A stretch of 64,000 nt of DNA from Megalobrama amblycephala. Its lineage: Eukaryota > Chordata > Actinopteri > Cypriniformes > Xenocyprididae. Position 1 is the first letter of the stretch; each line of letters starts with the position of its first letter. Location of the stretch: the NCBI RefSeq assembly GCF_018812025.1, contig NC_063052.1, forward strand, positions 13,864,001 to 13,928,000, given 5' to 3'. Below the pieces are notes generated by a model. The model saw only the letters and a list, made by a program, of their open reading frames with translations. It did no database searches and was not told where the DNA came from. A program made the position numbers and the translations under genes. Shown piece by piece: positions 1 through 13,779 of the stretch.

Positions 1-1722
<1,722 letters not shown>

Positions 1723-2183
1723 TCAGAGATCTGTAAACATCAAAAATCGCTGCACTGGGCATCATTTTTGCTTCTTTTGGCTTCAAAAGACTTCTGATAG
1801 AGAAGTATATCTGCAGAGGGGAAATGCCTGAATAGAAGATCTCTTTATGTTGAACTCCCATGTGGCTGAGCAATCAAATGGCAATAACCTGCACCTTTCA
1901 GCTAAAAAGCCACTGACGGATGCCTCCGTTTACTACAGGACGGTCCAAATGATGTGATGAATGCAAATTATGAGAGAAACACACAGAATTTACCAGAGTG
2001 ACAGCTATGCAATAGATATCAAAGAACTTAATGCAGTCTTAAAGCACATAAAATGCCAGACCTCTTTCTTGTTTTGCAATAACAGCATCACATCAGAACA
2101 TTTTAAGTACCCATCAGCGGCTTGAGATGAATAATGGTCGCACATCCAATTTTGAGTACAGGAAGTGCACAGATAGGACATCA

Positions 2184-2417
<234 letters not shown>

Positions 2418-2468
2418 CTACAGGGCTGTTGAATGCTTGAATCTGATTGGTTGATGAACGTTCTAAGG

Positions 2469-2644
2469 CAGGGTGTGTCCAAACTTGGTCCTGCAGAGTT
2501 TTGCTCCAACTTGCCTCAACACACCTGCCTGGAAGTTTCTAGTATGCCTTATTAGATCCTGATTAGCTGGTTCAGAAGTGTTTAATTGGCGTTGGAGTTA
2601 AACTCTGCAGGACAGTGCTCCAGGACCAAGTTTAGAGATCCTTG
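2469..2644. mobile_element. Short hAT-type non-autonomous element with 8-bp target duplication
   Basis: A 176-bp element begins cagggtgtgtccaaacttgg and ends ccaagtttagagatccttg, which are imperfect inverted repeats. It is flanked on both sides by the perfect 8-bp duplication ttctaagg (2461-2468 and 2645-2652). Eight-bp duplications and CAG-type ends are typical of hAT transposons. There is no coding capacity. It lies about 157 bp from exon K in the following 26-kb intron. Confidence 0.9.
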
Positions 2645-2980
2645 TTCTAAGGTGTGCAATTATTTTCAGGGAAACACATGGCTAAAGTAGTTCCAGGCAG
2701 GTCTTGACCGCATTACAGTTCTATATCACTTCGCCAAACGATTTCATTTATTTCAAAGGTCCTTACAGCCGAAAACAGCAAAAGAACCAAAACCCACAAT
2801 GCACTGAGCAAGCAAATAAATATAATAAACAATAGGATAAAAATGTTTTTATCAGCAGATGGCGCTCTAGGCTATTTTTTAACTGCATGCTCAAATGCTC
2901 ACGAAGAAGAGCACTCATGCGTTCGGCTGAGTCTGAGAATGTACTTGCACCTCAGAATGCAAATGTAAACAGCAATAACA

Positions 2981-2983
<3 letters not shown>

Positions 2984-3066
<83 letters not shown>
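2984..3066. repeat. (TA)n microsatellite, about 83 bp
   Basis: An uninterrupted TA run. Open frames of repeated Tyr-Ile in this region are artefacts of the repeat. Confidence 0.98.
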
Positions 3067-3069
<3 letters not shown>

Positions 3070-3420
3070 GGTTATTATCGTTAACTAAAACTATTAAAAA
3101 TGTTTATGTTAATTGAAATTAGTTGAAAAACTTAAACTACTGTAAATGAAATTAGAAATGTTACCTTGGCAATAAAGTGAAATAGGCTTAAGTTGAAGCA
3201 TTAAAATTATTAACTGAAAAAAACAAAAAAACAAACAAAACAAAACTAAAACTAAACTAAAACTGATATAAAAATACATTAAATCTAAATAGCAATATTT
3301 TAAAAAAAACCTACTGAAATGAAATAAGCACATAAAATTGCTCAAATTAAACTAAAAATAACATTATTAATTAAACTAAAAAATAAGTATAAAATAACTA
3401 TTTCAGAGATATTGTTCTTA
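3067..3420. repeat. A-rich dispersed repeat (gttaactaaaactattaaaa type)
   Basis: This segment starts cagggttattatcgttaact and continues with repeated actaaaact motifs. Related stretches occur at about 1255-1400, 36685-36990, 38110-38285 and 39480-39610, which marks it as a dispersed intronic repeat. It abuts the (TA)n tract. The family is not named. Confidence 0.6.
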
Positions 3421-3597
3421 TAGAGAGATCATTGGCTGTCATTCACAAAGCACGTAGCTTCACTTTAGATGCTTGGGATAAAGTTGTTGTTGCACTCTCG
3501 AAACCACCTGTTTTTTCTCAAGTTTAGCACGTAATCAAAATGGGTCTTAACATCACTGCAACTGTATTTTCTTTATATATTTATGTAATTGTGTAAT

Positions 3598-3745
3598 TTT
3601 TTATTTATTTATTATTTTTGCAATGTATTTATTGTAATTTTTTTATTTTATTCTTTTGCAATGTATTTATTGTAACCTTTTTTTATTTTTTATTATTTAT
3701 TTATTTATTTATTTATTTTGCAATGTATTTATTTTTATTTACTTA
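3598..3745. repeat. T-rich low-complexity tract with (TTTA)n
   Basis: Repeated ttta/ttat units containing three copies of gcaatgtatttat about 60 bp apart, so this looks like a short degenerate tandem duplication. It is not coding. Confidence 0.75.
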
Positions 3746-4148
3746 TTTTCTTTTTCCCAAGGCTTTGGCAATTGTATATAGTTTGAAAAGTGATGTTATT
3801 TTATATACATGAATATACATGTATACTATTTGGCATATAACAAACTAAATTATACATTGTATACCAAATAAAAAGTTGATCACAAAAAAAAAAAAAGTAT
3901 AAAAGCTAATTCAAGATTTTAAGAAAACTAATATATAATAAAACTAAAAACTAAAATAACACTATGATATACACTGCATTTTTATTACCTTTGCTATCAT
4001 GCTACTTATATATATATAAAAAAAAAACTATGATAATTTAATAACGCTGTTAAATTTTAAAATGAATGTCACACTGTTCATTATAATGTTGTGATGCTCA
4101 GATGTACTTGTAGCATTTTAAATTGTCTTATTTTAAATTCATTTAGGC

Positions 4149-5257
4149 CAGAGGTCGGCAACCAGCGGCTCTAGAGCCGCGTGCGGCTCTTTAGCGTTCC
4201 ACTAGTGGCTCCCTGGAGCTTTTTCAAAAATGTATGAAAATGGAAAAATATTTTTTGTTTTCATATGGTTTCTGTAGGAGGACAAACATGACACAAACAT
4301 TCTTAACGTTTTCCAATGCTGTAAAAATGTATATAATATATTAACTTTCAACATTTCTGTCAACGAAGATTTGCGTCATAGCCTGCGACACACGTTTCAG
4401 CACGGCGCGAGGGTATGCATCGACGTCACTTTCCCACCGAAAGCGCGCTCCCTCAGCTGGACTGAGTGGCAAAAGAACCTGCTGCGTGACTGGATTTATG
4501 GGGGAAACTGAGAAAACGCGAGTAAAACAAACGAATTACACTAAAGGTTGGACTCGAAAGTGTTTCTTACAACTTGTCAAATAAACCTAATCCATGGATA
4601 TTGACATGCAGTCAGGAGTCGTGTTTCCTGACATTTATATGTGCCTGATTTGACGCCGGGGAAATACATAAAGCAAATCTGGCTGTGAATATTTTATATA
4701 ACTACAATATAGGTAGGTTTTAATCCGCGTAATCACTTATATCAATGTTATATATATCGTCATATTGTCCAGCCCTAAAACATATAGTTTTATAGTATAG
4801 TTTTTGTCAGTGTTTATTTTAAAACACACTATTATGCAGAATAAGATGGAAAATATTTAATTGATGATTTGTCAACATAATATATAACAATACAATATAT
4901 ATATGGAATGATTTTACCTCAAAATCCAACAATTTGACACAAAATGATAAATGCAAATCCATGTTTCTCTGCTGGAGTCCAGCTGTTTCTGTGAATTGCA
5001 GCGATCCATTTGCTTCTTTTTTTCTGTAGCTTTCGGCAGTTTTTAAATATATACCTCGGGAATACCTCATTATGTATTTGTAGCCTACTTAGTCATTTTG
5101 ATAGTAGGCTAATATAGCTAATATACACTTACAGCCTGTGTTGCCTTCATATAAAGCTTATATAAGGCTTTTTATTTTTTTGCGGCTCCAGAGAGATTTG
5201 TTTTTTGTTTTTTTGGTCCAATATGGCTCTTTGAACATTTTGGGTTGCCGACCCCTG
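4149..5257. mobile_element. hAT-type element, 1,109 bp, with perfect 8-bp target duplication
   Basis: The left end is cagaggtcggcaacc and the right end ggttgccgacccctg, a 15-bp inverted repeat with one mismatch. The element is flanked by identical 8-bp duplications atttaggc (4141-4148, 5258-5265). The ends match the CAGRGGTCGGCAACC terminus known from hAT (Charlie-like) elements. No intact transposase frame is present, so this is a non-autonomous or internally deleted copy. Sub-terminal gcggctct motifs near both ends may be transposase-binding repeats. Confidence 0.93.
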
Positions 5258-5265
5258 ATTTAGGC

Positions 5266-6983
5266 AAAATATATTTTTTTTAACTTGACCATTTATCAGC
5301 CATAATGCACACCAAAGTGACCTCTCAAAGTGAGATCCCAGCTGAAAGCTTTACAAGCAGCAAATGTTTCATGAAAGGTTTTCTGCATGTATTACTCATT
5401 TACTTCACACACACTTAAATTCCCAATTAGAATCCACTAAGTACTTGTACGCAAATACATGACGCAGAATCATTTGTCTTCAATGCATCTGTGCATTTTA
5501 CACCAGCAAGAGCTCTCGGAAGTAATAAGGCTGTGTGTTTATTTAAAACTTTTAAATTGGCTATCATGCTGTAACATCTCCCTGCATCACGAGTGCTACT
5601 GTGCGTTGGTTTTGTCCTCCACTGGGTGCACTTGTTATAGACTCGTTTGCCGTCCAATGCTTTGATGTTTCCACCATTAGCAGAAAATCATTAGTATGCC
5701 ACTCATCATCATTACATCAAATCCCTACCCTATATCTTAAAGATTAGAGAAGATTAAACAAAACATTGTACGACGAACAAAACTTGGGGAAAAAGTTGTA
5801 TGCGTATTGATTCTACTGACCTCATTGGCATCGCTCTCTTGTTTCCATGGTGAAATTAATTAAAAAAAGGCTTTAAATATAGAAACCAAGCATCAAAATG
5901 CAGTTCTCGGGAGTGGATGAAATTAGTTCTTGGCTGTAAATTCATGATATAAATGGACAGATATAAAGGAAATGACTTTATTCTTCAGCTCAAAGGGCTC
6001 AGACTACATCCTTAACCGTGTCTTTGAAATTTGGCACAGATTCCAGTGATTCAGCAGAGCTCTGAGGATCGATGGAGCGCCTCATACGCTCGGCATAGCC
6101 ACTGTGTGATTAAACAGTTCTCTGCTCGGCAATACAAGCGTGTAATCAAACTCTTGCAGAAACCAATTTTGGAAAAATGATTTATTTGTCATTTGAGGTA
6201 AACAAAGAGCTTGATTACCTGGACCTGATTGGCTTTATTGGCATTGCATGCGGCGGCACCTGCTGCACAGTTCTGGACAACAAATGACATTTTTCACCGG
6301 TTTGATTTCACTGACTAACATCATAAACAAGGTGATATTGGTCAGTAAAATCACACACTGAAATAATTGGAAAACTTTGGTTTAATTTACATTTACTAGA
6401 CTTCTATGTCTGTCATTTATGGTTCATGAATGACTTCCATTGACTCAGTAAGACAAAAACCAAGACAAAAACTGGGTACAAAAGGTAGGAAACTCAGTGA
6501 AAAATAGGATTCTATATAGAACTCTAGGGTTCTTGACCCAATTTTAAATAACCTTTTATGTCAAAAAGGTTGTATATAAGGAGAAATGTCTTAAACGATT
6601 GCATAATACTTTCATGTTTAATGGGTTATTTCAATTTTTTTTTCTACTAATAAAGTATATTTACGAGTTGTTTAATTCATAACATTTATTTAAAATAATA
6701 AAAAAAAAAATAATTAAAACAAAATTAATCAATTAAGGCAAAACACCCCATGTGAATAGGGTAAAAAAATATTAATAAATATCACCATACTTCACGTTGA
6801 CTGATTACATTAAGAATTGTAAACATTTTTTTTGTATTACAAGTTTTCTGAAATGTTATGTTTTAATATGCAAATGAGGCATTATCTATTTAAATATGCA
6901 CTCATTTACATACATTTCTAGAACAAAAATCTGAATATTGAATAAAGCCATGTTCAAAATTCTTGTTTAATTTTTTTTTTTAT
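5266..6983. other. Intronic stretch, mostly non-repetitive; possible regulatory DNA near 5.9-6.3 kb
   Basis: No gene was recognised. About 5880-6300 looks unlike the surrounding repeats and has balanced composition. It contains a forkhead-like gtaaacaaag and a cacctg E-box. Near 6505-6590 there is a fragment (tctagggttcttgac) related to the transposon end at 52.5 kb. The remainder is AT-rich. Confidence 0.4.
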
Positions 6984-7675
6984 GGTAACACTTTATTTTA
7001 AAGTGACAGTTACATGTTACTACACGTACTTACTATAGTAACAGTACTAACAGTAAATTATACCTAATTACAAGAAACTAACCTTAAACCAAACTCTAAC
7101 CCTTAACCTAACTCTATAGTAAGTGCATGTAGTTAAAAAATGCTGGGTTAAAAACAACCCAAGTTGGGTTGAAAATGGACAAACCCAGCGATTTAGTTTT
7201 ATTTAAACCAACTATTGTTTAAAAATCGCTATATGGCTAGCTTAAAATGAACCCAAAATAGTTGGGAAATTAAAAACCAGATGCAATTAGAGGCAACAAT
7301 AATAGACAAAAGGTGAATGTTTATTAATAAGCTTTAATATTTTATTAATATAGATTTATTTATAAGCAATGTAATAAATGTTTATTGTTTAATAATTATT
7401 CACTGAACATTAATAAATGTTAATTTCCAACATACTTTGGGTTAATTTTAATTAAGCAATACAGTTATTTTTAAACAATAGTTGAGTTAAATAAAACTAC
7501 CCAGCAGGTTGGGCCAACATTTAACCCAACCGCTGGGTTAAAACAACCCAATTGCTGGGTTTGTCCATTTTCAACCAACTTGGGTTGTTTTTAACCCAGC
7601 ATTTTTTAGAGTATACTCAGTACTTATCTGAGTAAGTACAATGTATCTATGCCACCTTAAAATAAAGTGTAACAC
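6984..7675. mobile_element. GGTAACAC-ended element interrupted by a second transposon
   Basis: Left end ggtaacactttattttaaag and right end ccttaaaataaagtgtaaca are inverted repeats. The interior is split by the palindromic TGCTGGGTT element at about 7134-7611. Similar GGTAAC ends occur at 34208-35033 and 12004. Non-coding. Confidence 0.8.
7134..7611. mobile_element. Palindromic TGCTGGGTT element, copy 1 (nested)
   Basis: The ends aaaaaatgctgggttaaaaa and ttttaacccagcatttttta are inverted repeats that extend through a further gttgggtt/aaccca block. The interior (7200-7520) is nearly the same as 34515-34850. The element is inserted into the GGTAACAC-ended element. About 480 bp, no coding capacity. 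Confidence 0.85.
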
Positions 7676-10600
7676 TTTTTATAACTCAGAAAATACTGTC
7701 AACAGCCAGAAAAAATTTAATTTCACCATTTTTTTTAAGGAATAAAATGTTGTATAAAATCACTCAAATTATATATGAACAACCTCTTAGTAAAAACCTT
7801 CAGAATATAGATAGGAATAAAACTGTAAAGTCTGGTGTATGCAAAGCTGCTGAAGTGGAGATTTCTCCAAAAAACAAAACAAACCAAAAAACAAATTTTG
7901 AGAAAACACCTTTAAAAATATGTTCCGTAATTGAAATTGACTCAAATAGATTGACACAAATAGATAAAGTGCTACAAAAGATGTACTTAAAAGTATATTT
8001 TGTGTGTTTCATTTCCACTAGTCTGAAAAAACAAACACTTAATGAAAAGCCAAAAAGCCCAACATCTCAAAATTGACCGATGCATGAAAAAGCAGCCTTA
8101 AAACTAAATCCATAAAATGATCAATATGAAGTGGTTCTATTTATGAAGTGCCTGACAGAACCCTTTAAAGTTCAATTTAGAACCTTTTCTTCTTAAGGCC
8201 AATTCACACTGCAATGACCAATGTCGACAGACACCAGATTACAGTAAGTCACTTCTCAGACATTCCAAGACCCGATAAACACTGATTCAACATGTTCAAT
8301 CAGCAAAAACGAGAGCTGAGCAACATTGACAGGGGTAACACTGATCCGACAAAGCCGTCTGTCAGTGCAGTATGAACAGGTTCTTAAAGACCATGACACA
8401 CCAAGCCAAAGTAAAAGACTCGGCCAAAAAGCTGTGCTTGAACACACCAGCAGGACTACAGGCAACTGCAACTCGCACGAGTTCTGCACGACCAGTCGGT
8501 GCTAAACGACAGCCCGACAGTCGGCTTGGGGTTTTAGGGCCTTTAGAGTGTCAAATAGATGTCAGCTGCCTATGTAGGCAGTCTTCGGCATTTGGAACCC
8601 AGCTATAGCATGCATTGTGGGAACTTATGAAATTAGGCTGTTACTGAAGGTGGCTGCAAACTCTGGAAAATGAATCACGGCTCATCAAATCTGCTGCCAG
8701 CTTGCGTGCTGGGAGCAGTCTCGTCCCCTATGCCTTTGATAAGAACAATAGAAGGGAAGATAGTGGCGGTCCTCAATCCATTATTCTTGAGTTTCCCATC
8801 TCCAAGGCTTTAGCGATGCCAAGACAATTACCACTTCATGTCAGAAAACAATTGTGCCCGTTAAGGTTTCGCTCGCATGCACCAAACAAAATGGGGCAAT
8901 GAGAGAAAACAAATCAATTTGGAAGGGGAAAAAAACATGAAATGATATTGTGCCAGTTTACAGTTTTTTTTATTTATTTATTTTAGAATGTGAATCTCAA
9001 CAAAAGAGGGATCTCTTTACGCATGCTTTTGCGCACATATTAATAATGTACGAGGCTTAAGTAGTACACGACTGTAATCATACTCAACCCATTATAATTA
9101 CATTAGGGCAAGGGAAAGTTTTAAAGATGAAGACAGGGTGACATCTTCATCAGGGACTGCTTTTGTATAGTGAAGCTGAGAGAAATTTGACTTAAAATGC
9201 ACTGTTCTGGGACTAAATGTATTGATGTAATATTCATATAACATTAAAATGTAATGTCAAATGTATCCAAATGCATTTAAATAGCAGAACTCAAAATAGG
9301 TATATATATATATAATAAAATGCATGTCAAGTGTAATAGAATGTGTTTATACTCAGTTGCAATAAAGTGCATTTTAGTAATAGTTCAGCTCAAAATAAGT
9401 AATGTATTAATGTATTTAAGATGTCAGACTTTAGAAAATGACATACTTAAGTGCTACTTGATGCATTTAGGAAACTGATTCAATATCTTATAAATGCAAT
9501 GCAGTTGCAATCGATTGTTTTTAAAATAACATTAAAAAGGGTACATTTTCAAATATTAAGTTAAGAACTTAAAAAGAGTAGTTATGAAAACTATCTGTCA
9601 AAAAAGATTTTTCTTTTTCTTATGTTAGGCCAAAAAAATCACTAAATTTAGATTTTTCCCCTGCAGAAAACAAGACCTAATATCTTGCTTCTCAAGTAAA
9701 TGTATCTTAATTTAAGAATTAAGTTTAGATATTTGTATATACAATTTTACGGTACACTTAAAAGTCTAGGTGTCACTGGAAGGAAATCCAGATTACATTT
9801 ACAGACAACAGAGAAAGATGGTTCAGGAGTCAGAGTTTAGTAATTCCTGACACATGCTGTAGCTCATCCTCGGCTTCTTGATGCCATTCCTTACACTTCC
9901 CTTTGCTTCCCTGTAGCCTTTTTTGAGAGGTGCCATTTGAAGCTGGATGTGTGCATGACATGTGAGCAGGGCTTGGACTGAAGCAAAGGCTTGTGTGTCT
10001 CTGCGACACTCTGACAGGGAACAAAATAAAAGAATCCTCAAAAAAACAATTCTGATAAAGATAAAACTAGAGGATGCATGAATCAATATTCACAGCTCTG
10101 ATGGTTTACACACTCCTCCAGCTGTCCTCTCACAAACAGAATACTAATTGGGCAGAATTCTATTTATAGTATTGGCACTTTCGACTAATAGGGTACACTT
10201 CGTGTCCCATCCCTCACTTTAAAAGCATTAGATGCACAAACCCCATTTTGTGTTGTGAAAACTGTTAGATACACAACCTTTTAAAAGCCTGGGGTTCAGT
10301 AAGATTTTACATAGTTACAAAAAACCTCCATCGCAAATAAATGCTATTCTTTTGAACTTTCATTTGATCAAAGAATATTATGCAGTACAACTGTATTCAA
10401 CATCGATAACAATAATAAATGTTTCTTGAGCATCAAATCAGCATATTAGAATGATTTCTGAAGGATCATGTGACACTGAAGACTGGAGTAATGATGCTGA
10501 AAATTCAGCTTTGATCACCGAATAAATAGAAAATAGAAAACAGTTGTTTTAAATTGTAATAATATTTAAAAATATTACTGTATTTTTTGTTTAAATAAGC

Positions 10601-11474
10601 AGAGGGTTCTTTCAAAAACTTTACAGTAGTGTTAGATAAATTATCCACTTATATTATATTATATTGCCATTTAGTTACATAATATAATATATAATATAAT
10701 TTAATTTAGTATTTTAAATTTTGCAGTGTTAGCACATTTTTGTTCATTCTCATTAGCTCATTTTATAAATGTTGATTTTCACAATAAACATGCTCTTTTC
10801 ACTGACCGTTAGGAAAATATTTAGGAGTTCCTGTCTGTAGTTTGTACCCTACTCATGGAAAGTGCCTTTTTACTATGTCTTCGTGCACTCATGTAGGACT
10901 GACACATTGAAAACAACTATGACAAGCATCACTCACATGTAGATTGTTTTCGTCACGCTAGCATTCTGAGAGAGGGCTTTGGCTTTAATTCACAGTTTCT
11001 TTCTCCACTGCAGAGGATCGGCCTTTTCCATACGTCCTCTTACGCATAACGCACTCTGACAGATGCTTACCGGCTGCTATGGAAATGAGGCCTGTGATTA
11101 ATTCACACCTTTTCCCTCTTTTCTCACGACTTACACAATTCAGAAATAAAAAATAGCTTTGTGGTTCCCTGTCTCTCCATCTCTGGAGCTGGACTCGATC
11201 ACCAATTCAATTTGCTCTTTGAAAGAAACAGAAGTGAATGCGGAGGGGACACACCTTTCCTTTCTCCCTGTGACAACTCAGGTGGAGAGAGGCATGATTT
11301 CAATTTACTTTCATTAGCATAATCTGCAAAGCATGCTGGGATACCAGTCCTGCAGTGTTCTTGCAGTTAGAGCAAAATAAAAATATCCCTTGATAGAAAC
11401 ACCCTGTTGTGCTAAAAAGGAAAGCAGTAGCAAAAATACCTTATAAGCAACTCTATTTAATATTTAGACCAATG
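7676..11474. other. Intronic stretch without recognised genes
   Basis: Open frames here (for example 109 codons at 7747) show no conserved domain and have AT-driven composition. Segment 10340-10630 is a fragment of the foldback family seen at 40.9 and 16.6 kb (it shares gtgacactgaagactggagt). Segments 8200-8930 and 9840-10120 look single-copy but carry no clear signal. Segment 9300-9320 is a short TA run. Confidence 0.5.
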
Positions 11475-11745
11475 TTAAGGTAGTAGCTCACCCGCCCAAA
11501 AAAATGTCATTCTGAACATGACTTTCCAAAGGTGATCTATTGAACAATGTCTCAGTGTTTTTTTTTTCTTTTCTATACAATGAAAGTCAGTGGGTCTAAA
11601 ATTACTTTCATTGTATGGACAACAACTGTCCAAACATTTTTCAAAAATATCTTTTGAGTCCTACAGAAGAAGTCTAGTTTGGAATAGCATGAGGTGGTGA
11701 GTAAAAGGTGACAAATTTCATTTTTTGGTGAACTATCCCTTTAAG
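11475..11745. mobile_element. Copy of the 'gaactatccctttaa' DNA element
   Basis: The left end is degraded (ttaaggtagtagctcaccc) and the right end is ggtgaactatccctttaag. The same inverted ends bound the elements at 25574-26341 and 56826-57984, and the right end recurs at about 30524-30548. Abundant non-autonomous family of cyprinid genomes; non-coding. Confidence 0.75.
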
Positions 11746-12003
11746 AATTATGCAGAATATAGATGTTTCATTTCAGAGTCATACATGTTAAAGGTTTTGC
11801 ACCTGAAGCATGACTCGAGGTTATGTTAAGATTGGGTTAGAGATGGCTGATCAAGTTATCAGCTCATATTAAGTACAGTAAAACCTTGTGAAGAAACTGA
11901 AAATGTCCGAGAAATCACAATGAGATTTGGATGTCCAGTTATATTGGATAATAGGAAATAACCTTAAATCTTTGGTTTTCCATCAACCTTTCTGTACAAA
12001 ATA

Positions 12004-12376
12004 TGGTAACACTTTAGTATAGGGAACACCTATTCACTATTAACTTCAACTTTTCCCTCAATAAACTCCTAATTTACTGCTTATTAATAGTTAGTACGTT
12101 AATTGCTCAGTTTAGGTATTGGGTAGGATTAAGAATGCAGAAAATGGTCATGTAGAATAACGCATAATATGTGCTTTTTTAAGTACTAATAAACAGCCAA
12201 TATTCTAGTAATATGCATGCTAATAAGCAGTGTTGGGCAGTAACGTGTTACTAGTTATTGACAATTTTTTTTTTTTTTTTAAAGTAACGCAATAGTTACT
12301 TTCCCTGGTAATTAGTTACATTTATAATGATGTAACTCCGTTACTATTTGTGAGAAGTAACTAGTAACTATAACTA
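12004..12376. mobile_element. Fragments of two DNA-element families
   Basis: 12004-12225 begins ggtaacactttagtataggg, a one-sided fragment of a GGTAACAC-ended family. 12231 onward begins cagtgttgggcagtaacg, a hAT-like end, followed by gttactagtta-type repeats. I cannot place the right-hand ends confidently. Confidence 0.55.
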
Positions 12377-12454
12377 ATAATAATAATAATTAAAAAAAAA
12401 TTTGACAATACATTTAAAACTAACAACGACTAAAAAAAACTAAACTATAACTAT

Positions 12455-13779
12455 TAGGGCTGTGAATCTTTGGGTAGACAGCGAATCGATTCACGATTCA
12501 CAGGTGTTTGATTCGATTCAAGAACGATTTTTGCACATTCAGAATGATTAGATTCTAGACGATTCACATTTAAATTCAATGCAATTTGTTTAATTCGATT
12601 CGATTCTGCATTTTTATACGCATTCATTAGGGTTATTGAAATGCTTCCCCCAATGTGTCTTAGTCAGGGTGTGAATTACACAGCGGCCTCTAGAGGGTCA
12701 GAGAGTAAAAACCCTTTTGTCCATTGTTAATGTTGGTTCATGTTAGTTCTTAATGATGCTACATTACTTTATTTCAATAGGCAAAAAATTGGCATTTGTA
12801 GAAATTTACATAAGCCAAAATTTTAAAAGGCTATAAAAAAGTATTGTTAGTTCATGATAACTATAGTGCAGGATAGTGTTAAAGGCTACACAAGCTTATT
12901 AAAGTGTTCCAGGTACATTAAACATACTAATGCTTACATGGAGAGACTACCTTAGAATATCATGCACTTTCCCAACTAATCCTAAACTAACTTTTCTTAA
13001 TGGAATAGTTCCCTCTTTCTTCTCTTTATATGGAGCATATTCCTGTTTTACGATGATTTATGATGAAAACGCGCTAGGTGTTTACTGTTGATATAGTAAC
13101 GACTGCAACTTTAATGCGCATCTGATTGATAGATAAATCGTGCGCTCTTATTTCAGTGTTGTTAATGTTGTAGCTATTTCCTTCACACATTCAGTTTAAC
13201 AACATAAAGTTAAATTTCATTTATCATTCACTGGAACTATGCTTATGCATTTAGACACTTACATTATGTGTTTGGTCCGTCTATGCATTAAATGAGCGCC
13301 CTTGAATAAGCATGGTTTTACGTCCACTGCTCAGGTATGACCCATTTCCGTTAAAATTGAGTATTTTATCTTATAGAAAATAACAGTGACGCTTCCATGC
13401 AATAAAAGCATTTTATTGCAACAGTAGTGACCATGCAATGACCTGTCAGCTTTATCAACGGCTTAGGACTATTGCTATTATAGAGAGCTCGAGCGCAATC
13501 CAGTGAAGAGGCGGTAAAGAGTGCAGCGCGTATCTGTGAAGGAGAGCTGTGAGGGCGCGAATGAACATCTCCATCAATTCATGCATGTAATTTAATGTTT
13601 ATGTATTTTAAAGCACTGGATCGCTATAGAATCTATAGAATTTCTTAGCATTTTTCATCGATTATCGGCCGAAATTAACGATTCACGATTCAAAAAACAT
13701 GTTTCAAGATCGATGCATATGCATCGTCAGGATTTGTAATCGATGCATCGAGAAAACGAGTGAATTCGTTACACCCCTA
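12455..13779. mobile_element. hAT-type element, 1,325 bp, with near-perfect 8-bp target duplication
   Basis: Left end tagggctgtgaatc and right end gttacacccctaa are partly complementary. The flanks are ataactat (12447-12454) and ataactac (13780-13787), a 7 of 8 match. Sub-terminal cgattcacgattca repeats occur near both ends (about 12490 and 13680). There is no transposase frame. It is inserted in the 26-kb intron between exons J and K. Confidence 0.82.

Noticed and set aside
4149..5257. Active hAT transposase gene
   Set aside because: No frame beyond about 80 codons and no transposase motif.
7747..8076. 109-residue open frame
   Set aside because: AT-rich, Lys/Asn-rich composition, no domain, and an antisense frame covers the same bases.
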